Of a stretch of 20,314 bases of DNA, positions 1 to 5,901 are shown piece by piece; position 1 is the stretch's first letter; the number at the start of each line of letters is the position of its first letter. The DNA lies in assembly GCA_029987315.1 (NCBI GenBank), contig DALTVZ010000163.1, positions 1 through 20,314 of the forward strand, read 5' to 3'. A program made the position numbers and the translations under genes. The DNA comes from Methanocorpusculum sp. (GTDB lineage Archaea > Halobacteriota > Methanomicrobia > Methanomicrobiales > Methanocorpusculaceae). The notes under the pieces are model-generated. The model saw only the letters and a program-made list of their open reading frames with translations. It searched no databases and was not told the DNA's origin.

Positions 1-129
1 GTCGGATGCCCGGTCTGCTCGCTGATGGCCGCGATCATTGCTGAAGGCGGCAACTGTGATGTGGAAAGCACCAGCGCTGTTCTTAACGGCTCGACGCTGA
101 CCGTCGCGTTTGCGCTTTTGAAGAAGTGA
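1..129 (+). CDS. 3' end of an unidentified protein gene
   Basis: The window opens inside an open frame that runs 42 codons to a TGA at 127-129. The visible tail contains GCPVCSLMAAIIAEGG and ends in AFALLKK. A Cys-Pro-x-Cys followed by an Ala-rich helix and a beta-like end loosely recalls the C-terminal part of V4R-type small-molecule-binding domains, but the cysteine expected near the end of that domain is absent, so I do not assign a family. Codon use (GGC, ATC, GCG) matches the other genes. A hairpin and T-rich stretches follow, as expected for the end of a transcription unit. The start, length and function lie outside the window. Confidence 0.6.
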   Translation, partial: VGCPVCSLMAAIIAEGGNCDVESTSAVLNGSTLTVAFALLKK

Positions 130-149
130 GGGGCGGAGAGCCGAGTCGG

Positions 150-172
150 AGAGCAAATCTTTGATTTGCGAA
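150..172 (+). repeat. Short repeat B, copy 1
   Basis: The sequence contains a hairpin GCAAATC-TTT-GATTTGC (153-169). It matches a reverse-strand copy at 14408-14430 in 19 of 23 positions. Both copies lie just after the end of a plus-strand gene and just before a copy of the larger palindromic element. The substitutions in the other copy break one stem pair instead of compensating, so a conserved RNA stem is not shown. Confidence 0.5.
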
Positions 173-207
173 CAGGCAGTGAACCGCGTGCGGCAGAAAC
201 CTCTTTT

Positions 208-293
208 TTTCTGAATAGAATAATATTCAGAAATATATCATCCAAATCCTGTTTTATTATATGATTTTTTTTCCTTTTTTTCTTTTTTTAATC
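208..293 (+). terminator. Hairpin plus T-rich tracts after the first gene
   Basis: A perfect 10-bp stem (208-217 with 224-233; arm TTTCTGAATA, loop GAATAA) is followed by long T-rich tracts between about 263 and 293. Archaeal termination typically uses oligo-T tracts, so this is a reasonable 3' end for the gene ending at 129. The distance of about 80 nt from the stop codon is somewhat long. Confidence 0.5.
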
Positions 294-304
294 AACAAAT
301 TTAT

Positions 305-415
305 CTACGGGTTCAGTGTTGATACCAAAATAAAGAAACGCGAATAAGCCCAAGTGGATTTTATCCGCTTGGGCTTATTCGCGGTTAAATAATTTTATGT
401 ATCCACACCCATCCA
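305..415 (+). repeat. Palindromic element A, copy 1
   Basis: This is the longest-stemmed of three related intergenic elements. The outer arms GTGTTGATAC (316-325) and GTATCCACAC (399-408) pair with one mismatch. Inside is a 21-bp hairpin, 339-359 with 363-383, loop TTT and one G-T pair. The left side (TACGGGTTCAGTGTTGATAC) and the right side (CTTATTCGCGGT, then TATCCACACCCATCC) are nearly the same as in the copy at 4843-4956. No open frame is present. It could be a miniature mobile element, a processed RNA or a terminator-like 3' structure. Confidence 0.75.
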
Positions 416-532
416 ACTCCTTCTATGTATCAATTCGATGATTTTTACGAACAAACAAGCGAATCGAAATGGATAGGAAAGTTTTACTTAGCAAATCCAA
501 TTAAATAATCCCAAAATCACCGCACGAATACC

Positions 533-541
533 TTTTAGATA
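533..541 (+). promoter_or_regulatory. Possible TATA box for the CDF transporter
   Basis: TTTTAGATA lies about 30 bases before the GTG at 570. An archaeal transcript would start about 25 bases downstream of the box centre, near 563-570, giving a leaderless or nearly leaderless mRNA. That agrees with the absence of a Shine-Dalgarno sequence before the GTG. Confidence 0.35.
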
Positions 542-569
542 TCTCGCTCCAACACTACTATAGAAAATC

Positions 570-1493
570 GTGTCCGAACACACAGCCAAACGAAATGTTG
601 CAAGCCTCTCCATCCTCTCAAATGCATTTCTCACAATAGCAAAACTGATCGCCGGTCTCAGCATAGGCTCGGTCAGTATAATCTCGGAGGCGATACACTC
701 GGGAATGGATCTCATCGCCTCATTCATCGCCTACTTTTCTGTCAGAAAATCAGCGAACCCGCCGGACACTGACCACGCATTCGGTCACGGAAAATATGAA
801 GACGCCTCCGGTCTCATCGAAGCACTCCTGATCATTCTTGCAGCAGGCATCATCATCTTTGAAGCGGTGAGCAAACTGATCCATGGCGGCGACACGCTGT
901 CCACAGATCTTCTTTTCATCGGTATGATCGTGATGGGGGTATCCGCTGTCATGAACATTTTTGTATCGCAAAAACTGATGAAGGTCGCAAAAGAGACGGA
1001 TTCCATTGCTCTTGAGAGTGACGCCTGGCATCTGAGGACAGATGTGTTCACCTCGGTGGGAGTTGTGGTAGGCCTTATTCTGATCCAGATCACCGGACTC
1101 ACATTCCTTGACTCAGTCATCGCCATACTCGTTGCACTGCTGATCCTGCGTGAAGCCTTCTCACTCATCAAACGTTCATTCGGCGATCTTATGGATCAAA
1201 GCCTTGACGAAAAGGATGTGGAGAAGATCAGCGAGATCATCTGCAGACATCAGGACTCCTATACCAACTACCACAGCCTAAAGACACGGAAAGCCGGACC
1301 CGAAAAATTCGTTGAATTCCATCTCATGATGCCGCATGCGACCCCGCTTTCAGACGCCCACCATGTTTTGAAGGAGATCGAGGATGAACTCAAAGCAGAG
1401 ATCCCGCGAGTCACGGTCATCGTTCACCTGGATCCCTGCGACGGCAGATGTAATCGTGACGAATGCACGTTCTTCTGCCGCAGAAAAACGTGA
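570..1493 (+). CDS. Cation diffusion facilitator family transporter
   Basis: This is a membrane antiporter of the CDF family, expected to export divalent metal such as Zn2+ in exchange for protons. The family signature is clear: SEAIHSGMD (about 39-47), DHAFGHGK (68-75) and AWHLRTDVFTS (152-162). The metal site would be H43, D47, H154 and D158, an HD-HD arrangement usually linked with zinc. About six hydrophobic segments precede a cytoplasmic C-terminal domain from about residue 205. The protein ends in a cysteine-rich tail with C290, C294, C299 and C303. The start is GTG, with a TATA-like box about 30 bases upstream and no ribosome-binding site, so a leaderless mRNA is likely. Length (307 aa) is normal. 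It converges on the DUF362 gene. Metal specificity cannot be read from sequence alone. Confidence 0.9.
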   Translation: MSEHTAKRNVASLSILSNAFLTIAKLIAGLSIGSVSIISEAIHSGMDLIASFIAYFSVRKSANPPDTDHAFGHGKYEDASGLIEALLIILAAGIIIFEAVSKLIHGGDTLSTDLLFIGMIVMGVSAVMNIFVSQKLMKVAKETDSIALESDAWHLRTDVFTSVGVVVGLILIQITGLTFLDSVIAILVALLILREAFSLIKRSFGDLMDQSLDEKDVEKISEIICRHQDSYTNYHSLKTRKAGPEKFVEFHLMMPHATPLSDAHHVLKEIEDELKAEIPRVTVIVHLDPCDGRCNRDECTFFCRRKT

Positions 1494-1517
1494 GCAGATT
1501 CAGTTAGGATCTGCTCA
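1491..1517. terminator. Bidirectional hairpin between convergent genes
   Basis: A perfect 9-bp inverted repeat, TGAGCAGAT (1491-1499) and ATCTGCTCA (1509-1517), has a 9-nt loop. The left arm begins with the TGA stop of the transporter and the right arm, read on the minus strand, begins with the TGA stop of the DUF362 gene. It is a likely shared 3' structure, although no T-run follows directly. Confidence 0.55.
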
Positions 1518-2669
1518 GCGCAAAAACAGATACAGGAATTTTCCTGCAGCACTTCTTTTCATATCGATCGCGTGATACTGACACATCTCATGACAACAGT
1601 AGCATCTGATGCATTTTCCATGATCGAACTCGGCTACTTTCCCATGCATCACCGCCGCACCTACTGGGCATATCCGCACACACTGCCCGCAACCGATACA
1701 GACGTTTTTCTTCACCACCGGAGCAGGGGCATAGTATTTCCCCATCGTCTGGAACCTTCGAAGAACATTTTTTCGAAACCACGTACTCTTCGTCGGGGTG
1801 GAATACGTTGACGGGAGCAGATAATCGGTCAATGGAACAATTGGATCGCCGGCCGTCACTACGTGAGCGGGGTCGACCAGACCGCGGGCGACAGCGATCG
1901 CGGTTGTGTGGATGCGCAGAGGATCCATCGAGATCATTTTCTGGGCGGTCACATCAAGCCCATACACAGACTTTGAGGCGAGTACATATCCAACACTTCG
2001 CGGGGTGCCGCTCATTGGGCCGCTTCCTTCCATCCCGACGACCGCGTCCATGACGACGAAGTCAGGCTTGATCAGCTCGTTCAAGTCGACCAGCATCTCG
2101 GAAAAAACCTTGGGGTCCGGAAATCGAGAGTGAAACACCGGCTTGTCAAGACCCGGCACAACACCAAACGTATTCTTGACCGCACCAGAAAATTGGGTGA
2201 ACATGTGCGTCTTCAGCTTGCAGACGGAGATGATGACATCAGCTTCGCACGCCTGGTTGATGACCGTGAAATGCTTCATCACCCTTCCTTCGGGAAACGA
2301 ACGCTCCTGATGTCCGGTATCATTCGAGATGGATATGCCCAGATCACCGGCGATATCGGTGACCCCGCATTTCTGATACACGCGCTTCATCACACGGGGC
2401 GTATATAATATTCCTGCACCGGAGCTGTCAGCGATCTGTAGGATGCCTCCTGCCTCGAGGACCAGTTTTCCAACCGCATACAGGACCTCGGGATGCGTAC
2501 TCACCGCTCTCTCAACGCCGGCGTCCGAGAGAAGATTTGGTTTGAGAAGCACCTTCTTTCCAGCAAGAGGAGGGAGTCCGCCGGCGGCTTCGATCGCCTT
2601 CTCGACCGCACGGCAGACCTCGTCCCGATCATATGAACTGCATTTTGCAGAACCGGTTATGTGGTTCAT
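1515..2669 (-). CDS. DUF362 protein with C-terminal 2[4Fe-4S] ferredoxin domain
   Basis: This 384-aa protein has an N-terminal DUF362 domain (about 1-300; LLKPNLLS near 42, SVCKLKTHMFTQFSGAVKN near 150-170) and a C-terminal ferredoxin domain. Cluster ligands are C324, C327, C330, C334 and C353, C356, C359, C363, with an additional C358. The family is common in anaerobic archaea and clostridia; its reaction is not established, but the two clusters indicate electron transfer in the cytoplasm. A TATA-like TTTATTATA on the plus strand (2681-2689) is too close to the ATG to serve it in the usual geometry, so the promoter is unclear. No downstream partner is present, and the upstream neighbour is divergent (PhoU-like). 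Family assignment is firm; function is not. Confidence 0.85.
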   Translation of the reverse strand: MNHITGSAKCSSYDRDEVCRAVEKAIEAAGGLPPLAGKKVLLKPNLLSDAGVERAVSTHPEVLYAVGKLVLEAGGILQIADSSGAGILYTPRVMKRVYQKCGVTDIAGDLGISISNDTGHQERSFPEGRVMKHFTVINQACEADVIISVCKLKTHMFTQFSGAVKNTFGVVPGLDKPVFHSRFPDPKVFSEMLVDLNELIKPDFVVMDAVVGMEGSGPMSGTPRSVGYVLASKSVYGLDVTAQKMISMDPLRIHTTAIAVARGLVDPAHVVTAGDPIVPLTDYLLPSTYSTPTKSTWFRKNVLRRFQTMGKYYAPAPVVKKNVCIGCGQCVRICPVGAAVMHGKVAEFDHGKCIRCYCCHEMCQYHAIDMKRSAAGKFLYLFLR

Positions 2670-2828
2670 GTGGATGCAGATTTATTATACGCCGGAAATG
2701 AAAAGGGTATTCAATTGGGTCATAATCGCCGATCTTTCAGTGAAAAGAAATACATAGGGATGATTAACAGAGATAAGATATAAAACGATATCACAATACA
2801 AATCAATAATCTCAATTGAACAATAGTT

Positions 2829-2863
2829 TCTCTATATATTTAGAGAGAGGTTAAATATCAACC
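2829..2863 (+). promoter_or_regulatory. Promoter of the PhoU-like gene with palindromic TATA region
   Basis: The TATA box (TATATATT, about 2833-2840) is embedded in an inverted repeat, TCTCTA (2829-2834) with TAGAGA (2841-2846). A second near-palindrome, GGTTAAATATCAACC, follows at 2849-2863, where transcription should begin. Dyads at these places are typical of repressor sites, so the gene may be controlled by a dimeric regulator, possibly by its own AbrB-like domain. The regulatory role is inference. Confidence 0.5.
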
Positions 2864-2880
2864 GCGTGAATATGGTATGA

Positions 2881-3882
2881 ATGGAAATCCGGAAAGTTCA
2901 GATGACGGGCGGCTCATCCTATGTGCTCTCCCTCCCAAAGGCATGGGTCCGCGAGAGAAATATCCAAAAGAACGATCCCCTTGGTGTGATAGCACAGGCA
3001 GACGGCACACTGCTCATCACCCCAAATCTGCATTATGACAGCACGTCCCGAACAAAAGAGTTCGGACTTAAGGACTATCCGGATCCAACAACGCTTCTTC
3101 GTTCCCTGATTGGAGCATACATCGCTGGATTCACCACAATAAAAATAACATCGGCAGGCCGGATCCCGCCAAAGGTGAGGATGGCGGTTCGAAAATTCAC
3201 ACAGATGACCATCGGCCAGGAGGTATCTGAGGAGACGGACAACAGCATCACCCTCAAAGATATCCTGAACCCAACCGAGATGCCGTTTGAAAACACCATC
3301 AGGCGCATGTATGTGATCGTGAAAGGCATGCATGAGGATGCACTGAACGCCCTCGAGCAGGGACGCCACGACCTCGCCGAGGATGTTGTCGCACGAGACG
3401 CGGATGTGGACCGTCTGCACTGGCTGGTTCACCGGCAGTTCTCTTTGATCGTCGAGAACCCGTCCCTTTCCCTGAAGATGGGGATCACGCCCGCGATCGC
3501 CGCGACCTATTATCAGATCTCGCGGGTCATTGAAAGGGTCGGGGACCACACGGTCATCATGGCCGAGGCGGCGATGATCCTCATCGACAAAGGAGTTGAC
3601 CAGATGCTTGTGATGAAACTGACCAAGCTGAGCGCCTTTTCTCTGGAGATCTTCAATAAAAGTATTCAGGCCGTATACTCAGGCAGCATTGCCGGAGCAA
3701 ATAAGATCATCAGCGAGGTGGAGGATATGGAGCCCCAATACCACAGCCTTGCCGAATCGATACGAAAAATGCGGGTCCCTGAGGCGGTCGCGGTGAACCA
3801 GATAATCTTGAGTCTTCACAGGGTCACCGAATACAGCTCAGATGTCGCCGAGATCCTGATCAACAGAATGGTTTCGCAATAG
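2881..3882 (+). CDS. AbrB-PhoU fusion, phosphate uptake regulator-like protein
   Basis: The N-terminus (MEIRKVQMTGGSSYVLSLPKAW, about 1-50) is a SpoVT/AbrB-type swapped-hairpin DNA-binding domain. The rest is two helical PhoU repeats (about 125-215 and 230-330), with the typical helical text RVIERVGDHTVIMAEAA near 215-230 and HRVTEYSSDVAEI near the end. This architecture is common in archaea, where it is thought to link phosphate (Pst) transport to transcription. No pst transporter genes are next to it here, so phosphate control is an inference from family. The ATG at 2881 follows a strong TATA box by about 45 bases, with no good Shine-Dalgarno. The stop codon directly abuts the next gene's ATG, so the two are probably co-transcribed. 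Confidence 0.85.
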   Translation: MEIRKVQMTGGSSYVLSLPKAWVRERNIQKNDPLGVIAQADGTLLITPNLHYDSTSRTKEFGLKDYPDPTTLLRSLIGAYIAGFTTIKITSAGRIPPKVRMAVRKFTQMTIGQEVSEETDNSITLKDILNPTEMPFENTIRRMYVIVKGMHEDALNALEQGRHDLAEDVVARDADVDRLHWLVHRQFSLIVENPSLSLKMGITPAIAATYYQISRVIERVGDHTVIMAEAAMILIDKGVDQMLVMKLTKLSAFSLEIFNKSIQAVYSGSIAGANKIISEVEDMEPQYHSLAESIRKMRVPEAVAVNQIILSLHRVTEYSSDVAEILINRMVSQ

Positions 3883-4770
3883 ATGCTGGTCTCTGAGTTT
3901 CGAACCCGCTTCAAAGAAGAGGGGATCACCCCCTCGCTCGTCGCAGATTTTGAGCAGCATGTCATGGCTTTTTACGAGGCAAAAGGGCGGCATGACATGG
4001 AATGGAGGCACACGAACGACCCGTACAGGATAGTGGTCTCGGAGGTGATGCTTCAGCAGACACAGGTCCCAAGGGTCGCTTCGATGTACCCAAAGTTCAT
4101 CGAGAGGTTCCCGGACATCTATGCTCTGGCTAAGGCAGATCAGGCAGAACTTCTTGCCGCATGGCAGGGTATGGGCTACAACCGCCGTGCTCTGAATCTC
4201 AGAAAACTTGCTGGGGTCATCGTGGATGAGTATGACGGGAAGATCCCCGATGACCCTCTGGTCCTGAAGACCCTGCCCGGTATCGGAGCTGCCACATCCT
4301 GCTCGATCGCGGCCTTCGCATTCGATCGACCGGTGGTGTTCATCGAGACGAACATCAGGCGGGTGTTCATCCATTACTTTTTTGATGACGGCGTGACGGT
4401 GGATGATCAGGAGCTTCTCCCGCTGGTCACGGCTATGCTCCCGACAAACTCCCGGGAATGGTACTGGGCCCTGATGGATCTTGGGACAGCGCTGAAGACG
4501 AGCGTGAAAAATCCGAATCAGCGGAGCCGTCATTACACAAAACAGAAGGCCTTTGCAGGCTCTGATCGGGAGATCCGCGGCGGTGTTCTGAAACTGATGC
4601 TGGAACAAAAGAGCGGGAACCCGGAAGTTTATGCAAAAGAGATGAACGAGGACACAGAACGGGTGAGAGGGATCATGGATAAAATGGCAAACGAGGGATT
4701 TTTTGTGCGGGAGTCTGAAGATGAATACCGGTTGTCAGGGGTGGGCAGAGATGGAGAGGACGCCATCTGA
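3883..4770 (+). CDS. mutY: MutY-like A/G-specific adenine glycosylase lacking the Fe-S cluster
   Basis: This is a DNA base-excision glycosylase of the HhH-GPD superfamily. Visible landmarks are SEVMLQQTQV (53-62, with E54 matching the general-acid Glu of MutY), the helix-hairpin-helix LPGIGAATSCSIAAFAF (131-147) and FIETNIRRV (153-161). E155 occupies the place of the catalytic Asp of E. coli MutY. The four-cysteine cluster loop that follows the HhH-GPD core in classical MutY is replaced by a cysteine-free stretch (about 203-230, LKTSVKNPNQRSRHYTKQ) and then a winged-helix-like end (about 230-288). The NUDIX-like 8-oxoG domain is also missing. The start ATG immediately follows the TAG of the PhoU-like gene. 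The superfamily is certain; true A:8-oxoG specificity is not, and another mismatch substrate is possible. Confidence 0.8.
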   Translation: MLVSEFRTRFKEEGITPSLVADFEQHVMAFYEAKGRHDMEWRHTNDPYRIVVSEVMLQQTQVPRVASMYPKFIERFPDIYALAKADQAELLAAWQGMGYNRRALNLRKLAGVIVDEYDGKIPDDPLVLKTLPGIGAATSCSIAAFAFDRPVVFIETNIRRVFIHYFFDDGVTVDDQELLPLVTAMLPTNSREWYWALMDLGTALKTSVKNPNQRSRHYTKQKAFAGSDREIRGGVLKLMLEQKSGNPEVYAKEMNEDTERVRGIMDKMANEGFFVRESEDEYRLSGVGRDGEDAI

Positions 4771-4842
4771 AGAATAAATGTGATGGGGAAAATAGCTGCA
4801 GATCATCGCGGGTGAGGATATGAATCACAATAGTTGTATTAT

Positions 4843-4956
4843 GATTTCGTGTACGGGATCAGTGTTGATACAAGAGATAAAGAACCGCTTATTCGCGGTG
4901 AACTTTCTTATGTGTCCACACACATCCCATTTACGAAATCTAAGTACACACCTGAA
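4843..4956 (+). repeat. Palindromic element A, copy 2
   Basis: The terminal arms GATTTCGTGTACGGGAT (4843-4859) and 4924-4940 (inverted) match in 14 of 17 positions. Next inward are GTGTTGATAC (4862-4871) and GTGTCCACAC (4912-4921), then a small hairpin ACCGC/GCGGT (4884-4888 with 4895-4899). The right end continues to 4956, and its reverse complement agrees with the left end of the third copy (14467-14499) in 27 of 33 positions. Compared with copy 1 it lacks the left half of the large inner hairpin. It lies 72 bases after mutY and about 95 bases from the tRNA gene. Confidence 0.75.
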
Positions 4957-5049
4957 ATTGTGCTAACAATATTGTTATCTGAATGTGAAATAAAGCAAAA
5001 AAACATATAAAAAAATAAGCGCTCCCGATTCCATTTGAATCGGTTGATA

Positions 5050-5121
5050 CGCCCCAGCGGGGATTCGAACCCCGGTCAAAAGCTCCGCAAGCTTCTAGGA
5101 TATCCTCTACCCTACTGAGGC
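5050..5121 (-). tRNA. tRNA-Arg, anticodon GCG
   Basis: On the minus strand the 72 nt fold into a full cloverleaf. The acceptor GCCTCAG pairs with CTGGGGC (one T-G pair). The D arm is GGGT/TCCT with loop AGAGGATA, and position 13-22 is unpaired. The anticodon stem is GAAGC/GCTTT, with loop TTGCGGA giving anticodon GCG (codons CGC and CGU). The variable loop is TGAC, the T arm CGGGG/CCCCG has the invariant TTCGAAT loop, and the discriminator is G73. No CCA is encoded and no intron is present. It is a single gene, transcribed away from the genes at 5375 onward. Confidence 0.93.
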
Positions 5122-5147
5122 TTAATGTTTTCACACTAAGTGCTCTA

Positions 5148-5155
5148 CTAAATAG
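5148..5155 (-). promoter_or_regulatory. TATA-like box for the tRNA
   Basis: CTATTTAG on the minus strand lies 27-34 bases upstream of the mature tRNA 5' end. This is the expected distance for an archaeal box A giving a transcript that starts a few bases before the tRNA. Confidence 0.5.
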
Positions 5156-5200
5156 CATCTTTCATCTTATAAAACCACCGTTTTGAGCAGGAATATTTCG

Positions 5201-5343
5201 AGCCTGATCAGGGATCTTTCGCCTCTTTGGCTTCACAGCTCGGGGTGTTTCTCACGAAAAACCCCTCTGAGCCCGGGAGCGCAGAAAGCCTAGGCCGGCG
5301 GAGTTTAGCCACGCAGCACAACCGCGAGAGTTGCCCCACACTT
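5201..5343. ncRNA. Candidate structured RNA or GC-rich structured stretch
   Basis: This non-coding stretch is clearly more GC-rich than the flanking intergenic DNA. From 5221 to 5295 nested helices can be drawn: GCCT/AGGC (5221-5224, 5292-5295), GGCTT/AAGCC (5229-5233, 5286-5290), GCTC/GAGC (5238-5241, 5269-5272) and GGGGT/ACCCC (5242-5246, 5261-5265). The palindrome CCTGATCAGG (5203-5212) lies before it and a CAAC/GTTG hairpin near 5320 after it. A TATA-like CTTATAAAA (5166-5174) would start a plus-strand transcript near 5197; CATATG sites around 5347-5366 could serve the minus strand. I could not match it to RNase P, SRP, H/ACA or C/D box RNA. It could also be a long 5' leader of the genes at 5375. 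Strand and function are open. Confidence 0.35.
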
Positions 5344-5374
5344 TTCATATGGGAGAAGGGACATATGAATATCT

Positions 5375-5557
5375 ATGACACAGGAAAATAAACCGGTCAA
5401 TCACCCAAAACTCATCTGTACAGCCATCGGCCTTGCTATGGGTCTAGCCGTTTTTGTCTTATCCCTCATGCAAAAGATCCAGCCCGAATCAGCAATACTG
5501 ATGCTCTCGATCGGCGTTATTCTCTACGGTACAGCTCTCCTTCTCTTCAATAAATAA
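5375..5557 (+). CDS. Small two-helix membrane protein
   Basis: The 60-aa product has a polar N-terminus (about 1-11) and two hydrophobic segments (LICTAIGLAMGLAVFVLSL, about 13-31, and about 40-58), so it should be an integral membrane peptide. I recall similar small proteins in Firmicutes but cannot confirm this. The purine-rich GGGAGAAGGG at 5351-5360 is a likely ribosome-binding region, but it fits the ATG at 5365, which opens a 9-codon frame (to 5391) overlapping this start, better than the ATG at 5375. Translation may therefore be coupled to that short leader. The next gene follows after 3 bases. Function unknown. Confidence 0.6.
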   Translation: MTQENKPVNHPKLICTAIGLAMGLAVFVLSLMQKIQPESAILMLSIGVILYGTALLLFNK

Positions 5558-5560
5558 ATC

Positions 5561-5893
5561 ATGAAGCACCACCTCCCCTCTCTCGCTGGGACCCTCGTTC
5601 TCTTCGGTCTCATTTATTACCTTCTCCCGCCTCCCTTTATTCATGCGGGCGGGCCTGCCTTGTTCCTTCTTCTAGGAATAAACCCGCTCGTCTGCCTCAT
5701 ATCAGGTATCGTCTTTGGCCTCATCTGCGGCTTGAAAAAATCCGCCATCCTTCATCCGATCATCGCAGCCCTCGCCTTCATTCCTTCCATATATATCTAC
5801 TATAACGACTCGGCTCTGGTCTATCTGGCCTTCTATGCCATCATATCAGTGATTGGGATAGGCATCGGCTGGATAATATATCTGAGAAAATAA
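5561..5893 (+). CDS. Small polytopic membrane protein, unknown function
   Basis: The 110-aa product is almost entirely hydrophobic, with about four membrane segments (roughly 6-24, 30-57, 63-80 and 85-107). The stretch FIPSIYIYYNDSALVYLAFYA resembles a motif I associate with small Firmicute membrane proteins (recollection, unverified). Its ATG is in the same frame as the preceding gene and separated only by TAA-ATC, with no ribosome-binding site of its own, so translation is probably coupled to that gene. It converges on the gene ending at 5902. No enzymatic residues are evident and no function can be named. Confidence 0.65.
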   Translation: MKHHLPSLAGTLVLFGLIYYLLPPPFIHAGGPALFLLLGINPLVCLISGIVFGLICGLKKSAILHPIIAALAFIPSIYIYYNDSALVYLAFYAIISVIGIGIGWIIYLRK

Positions 5894-5901
5894 AATAAAG
5901 C

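Noticed and set aside
305..415. CRISPR repeat-spacer array or riboswitch
   Set aside because: The three related elements are single, far apart and have no regular spacing. None lies directly upstream of a gene it could regulate in the manner of a riboswitch.
3838..4608. A 256-codon open frame on the minus strand over the MutY-like gene
   Set aside because: It is antisense to a clearly conserved glycosylase, has a composition rich in His, Arg and Pro typical of a shadow frame, and shows no motif.
4940..5158. A 72-codon minus-strand frame spanning the tRNA
   Set aside because: It reads through the whole tRNA-Arg gene, whose cloverleaf is complete, so the frame is accidental.
5201..5343. SRP (7S) RNA, RNase P RNA or H/ACA guide RNA
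   Set aside because: None of the conserved cores that I could look for is present: no SRP helix 8 motif, no RNase P core, no clear k-turn with an ACA after a closing stem. It is kept only as an unassigned candidate.
5375..5893. One gene interrupted by a stop codon, or read through TAA
   Set aside because: The two parts are in frame, but each has a sensible start and full-length membrane segments. The TAA is followed at once by a new ATG, so two coupled genes are simpler.
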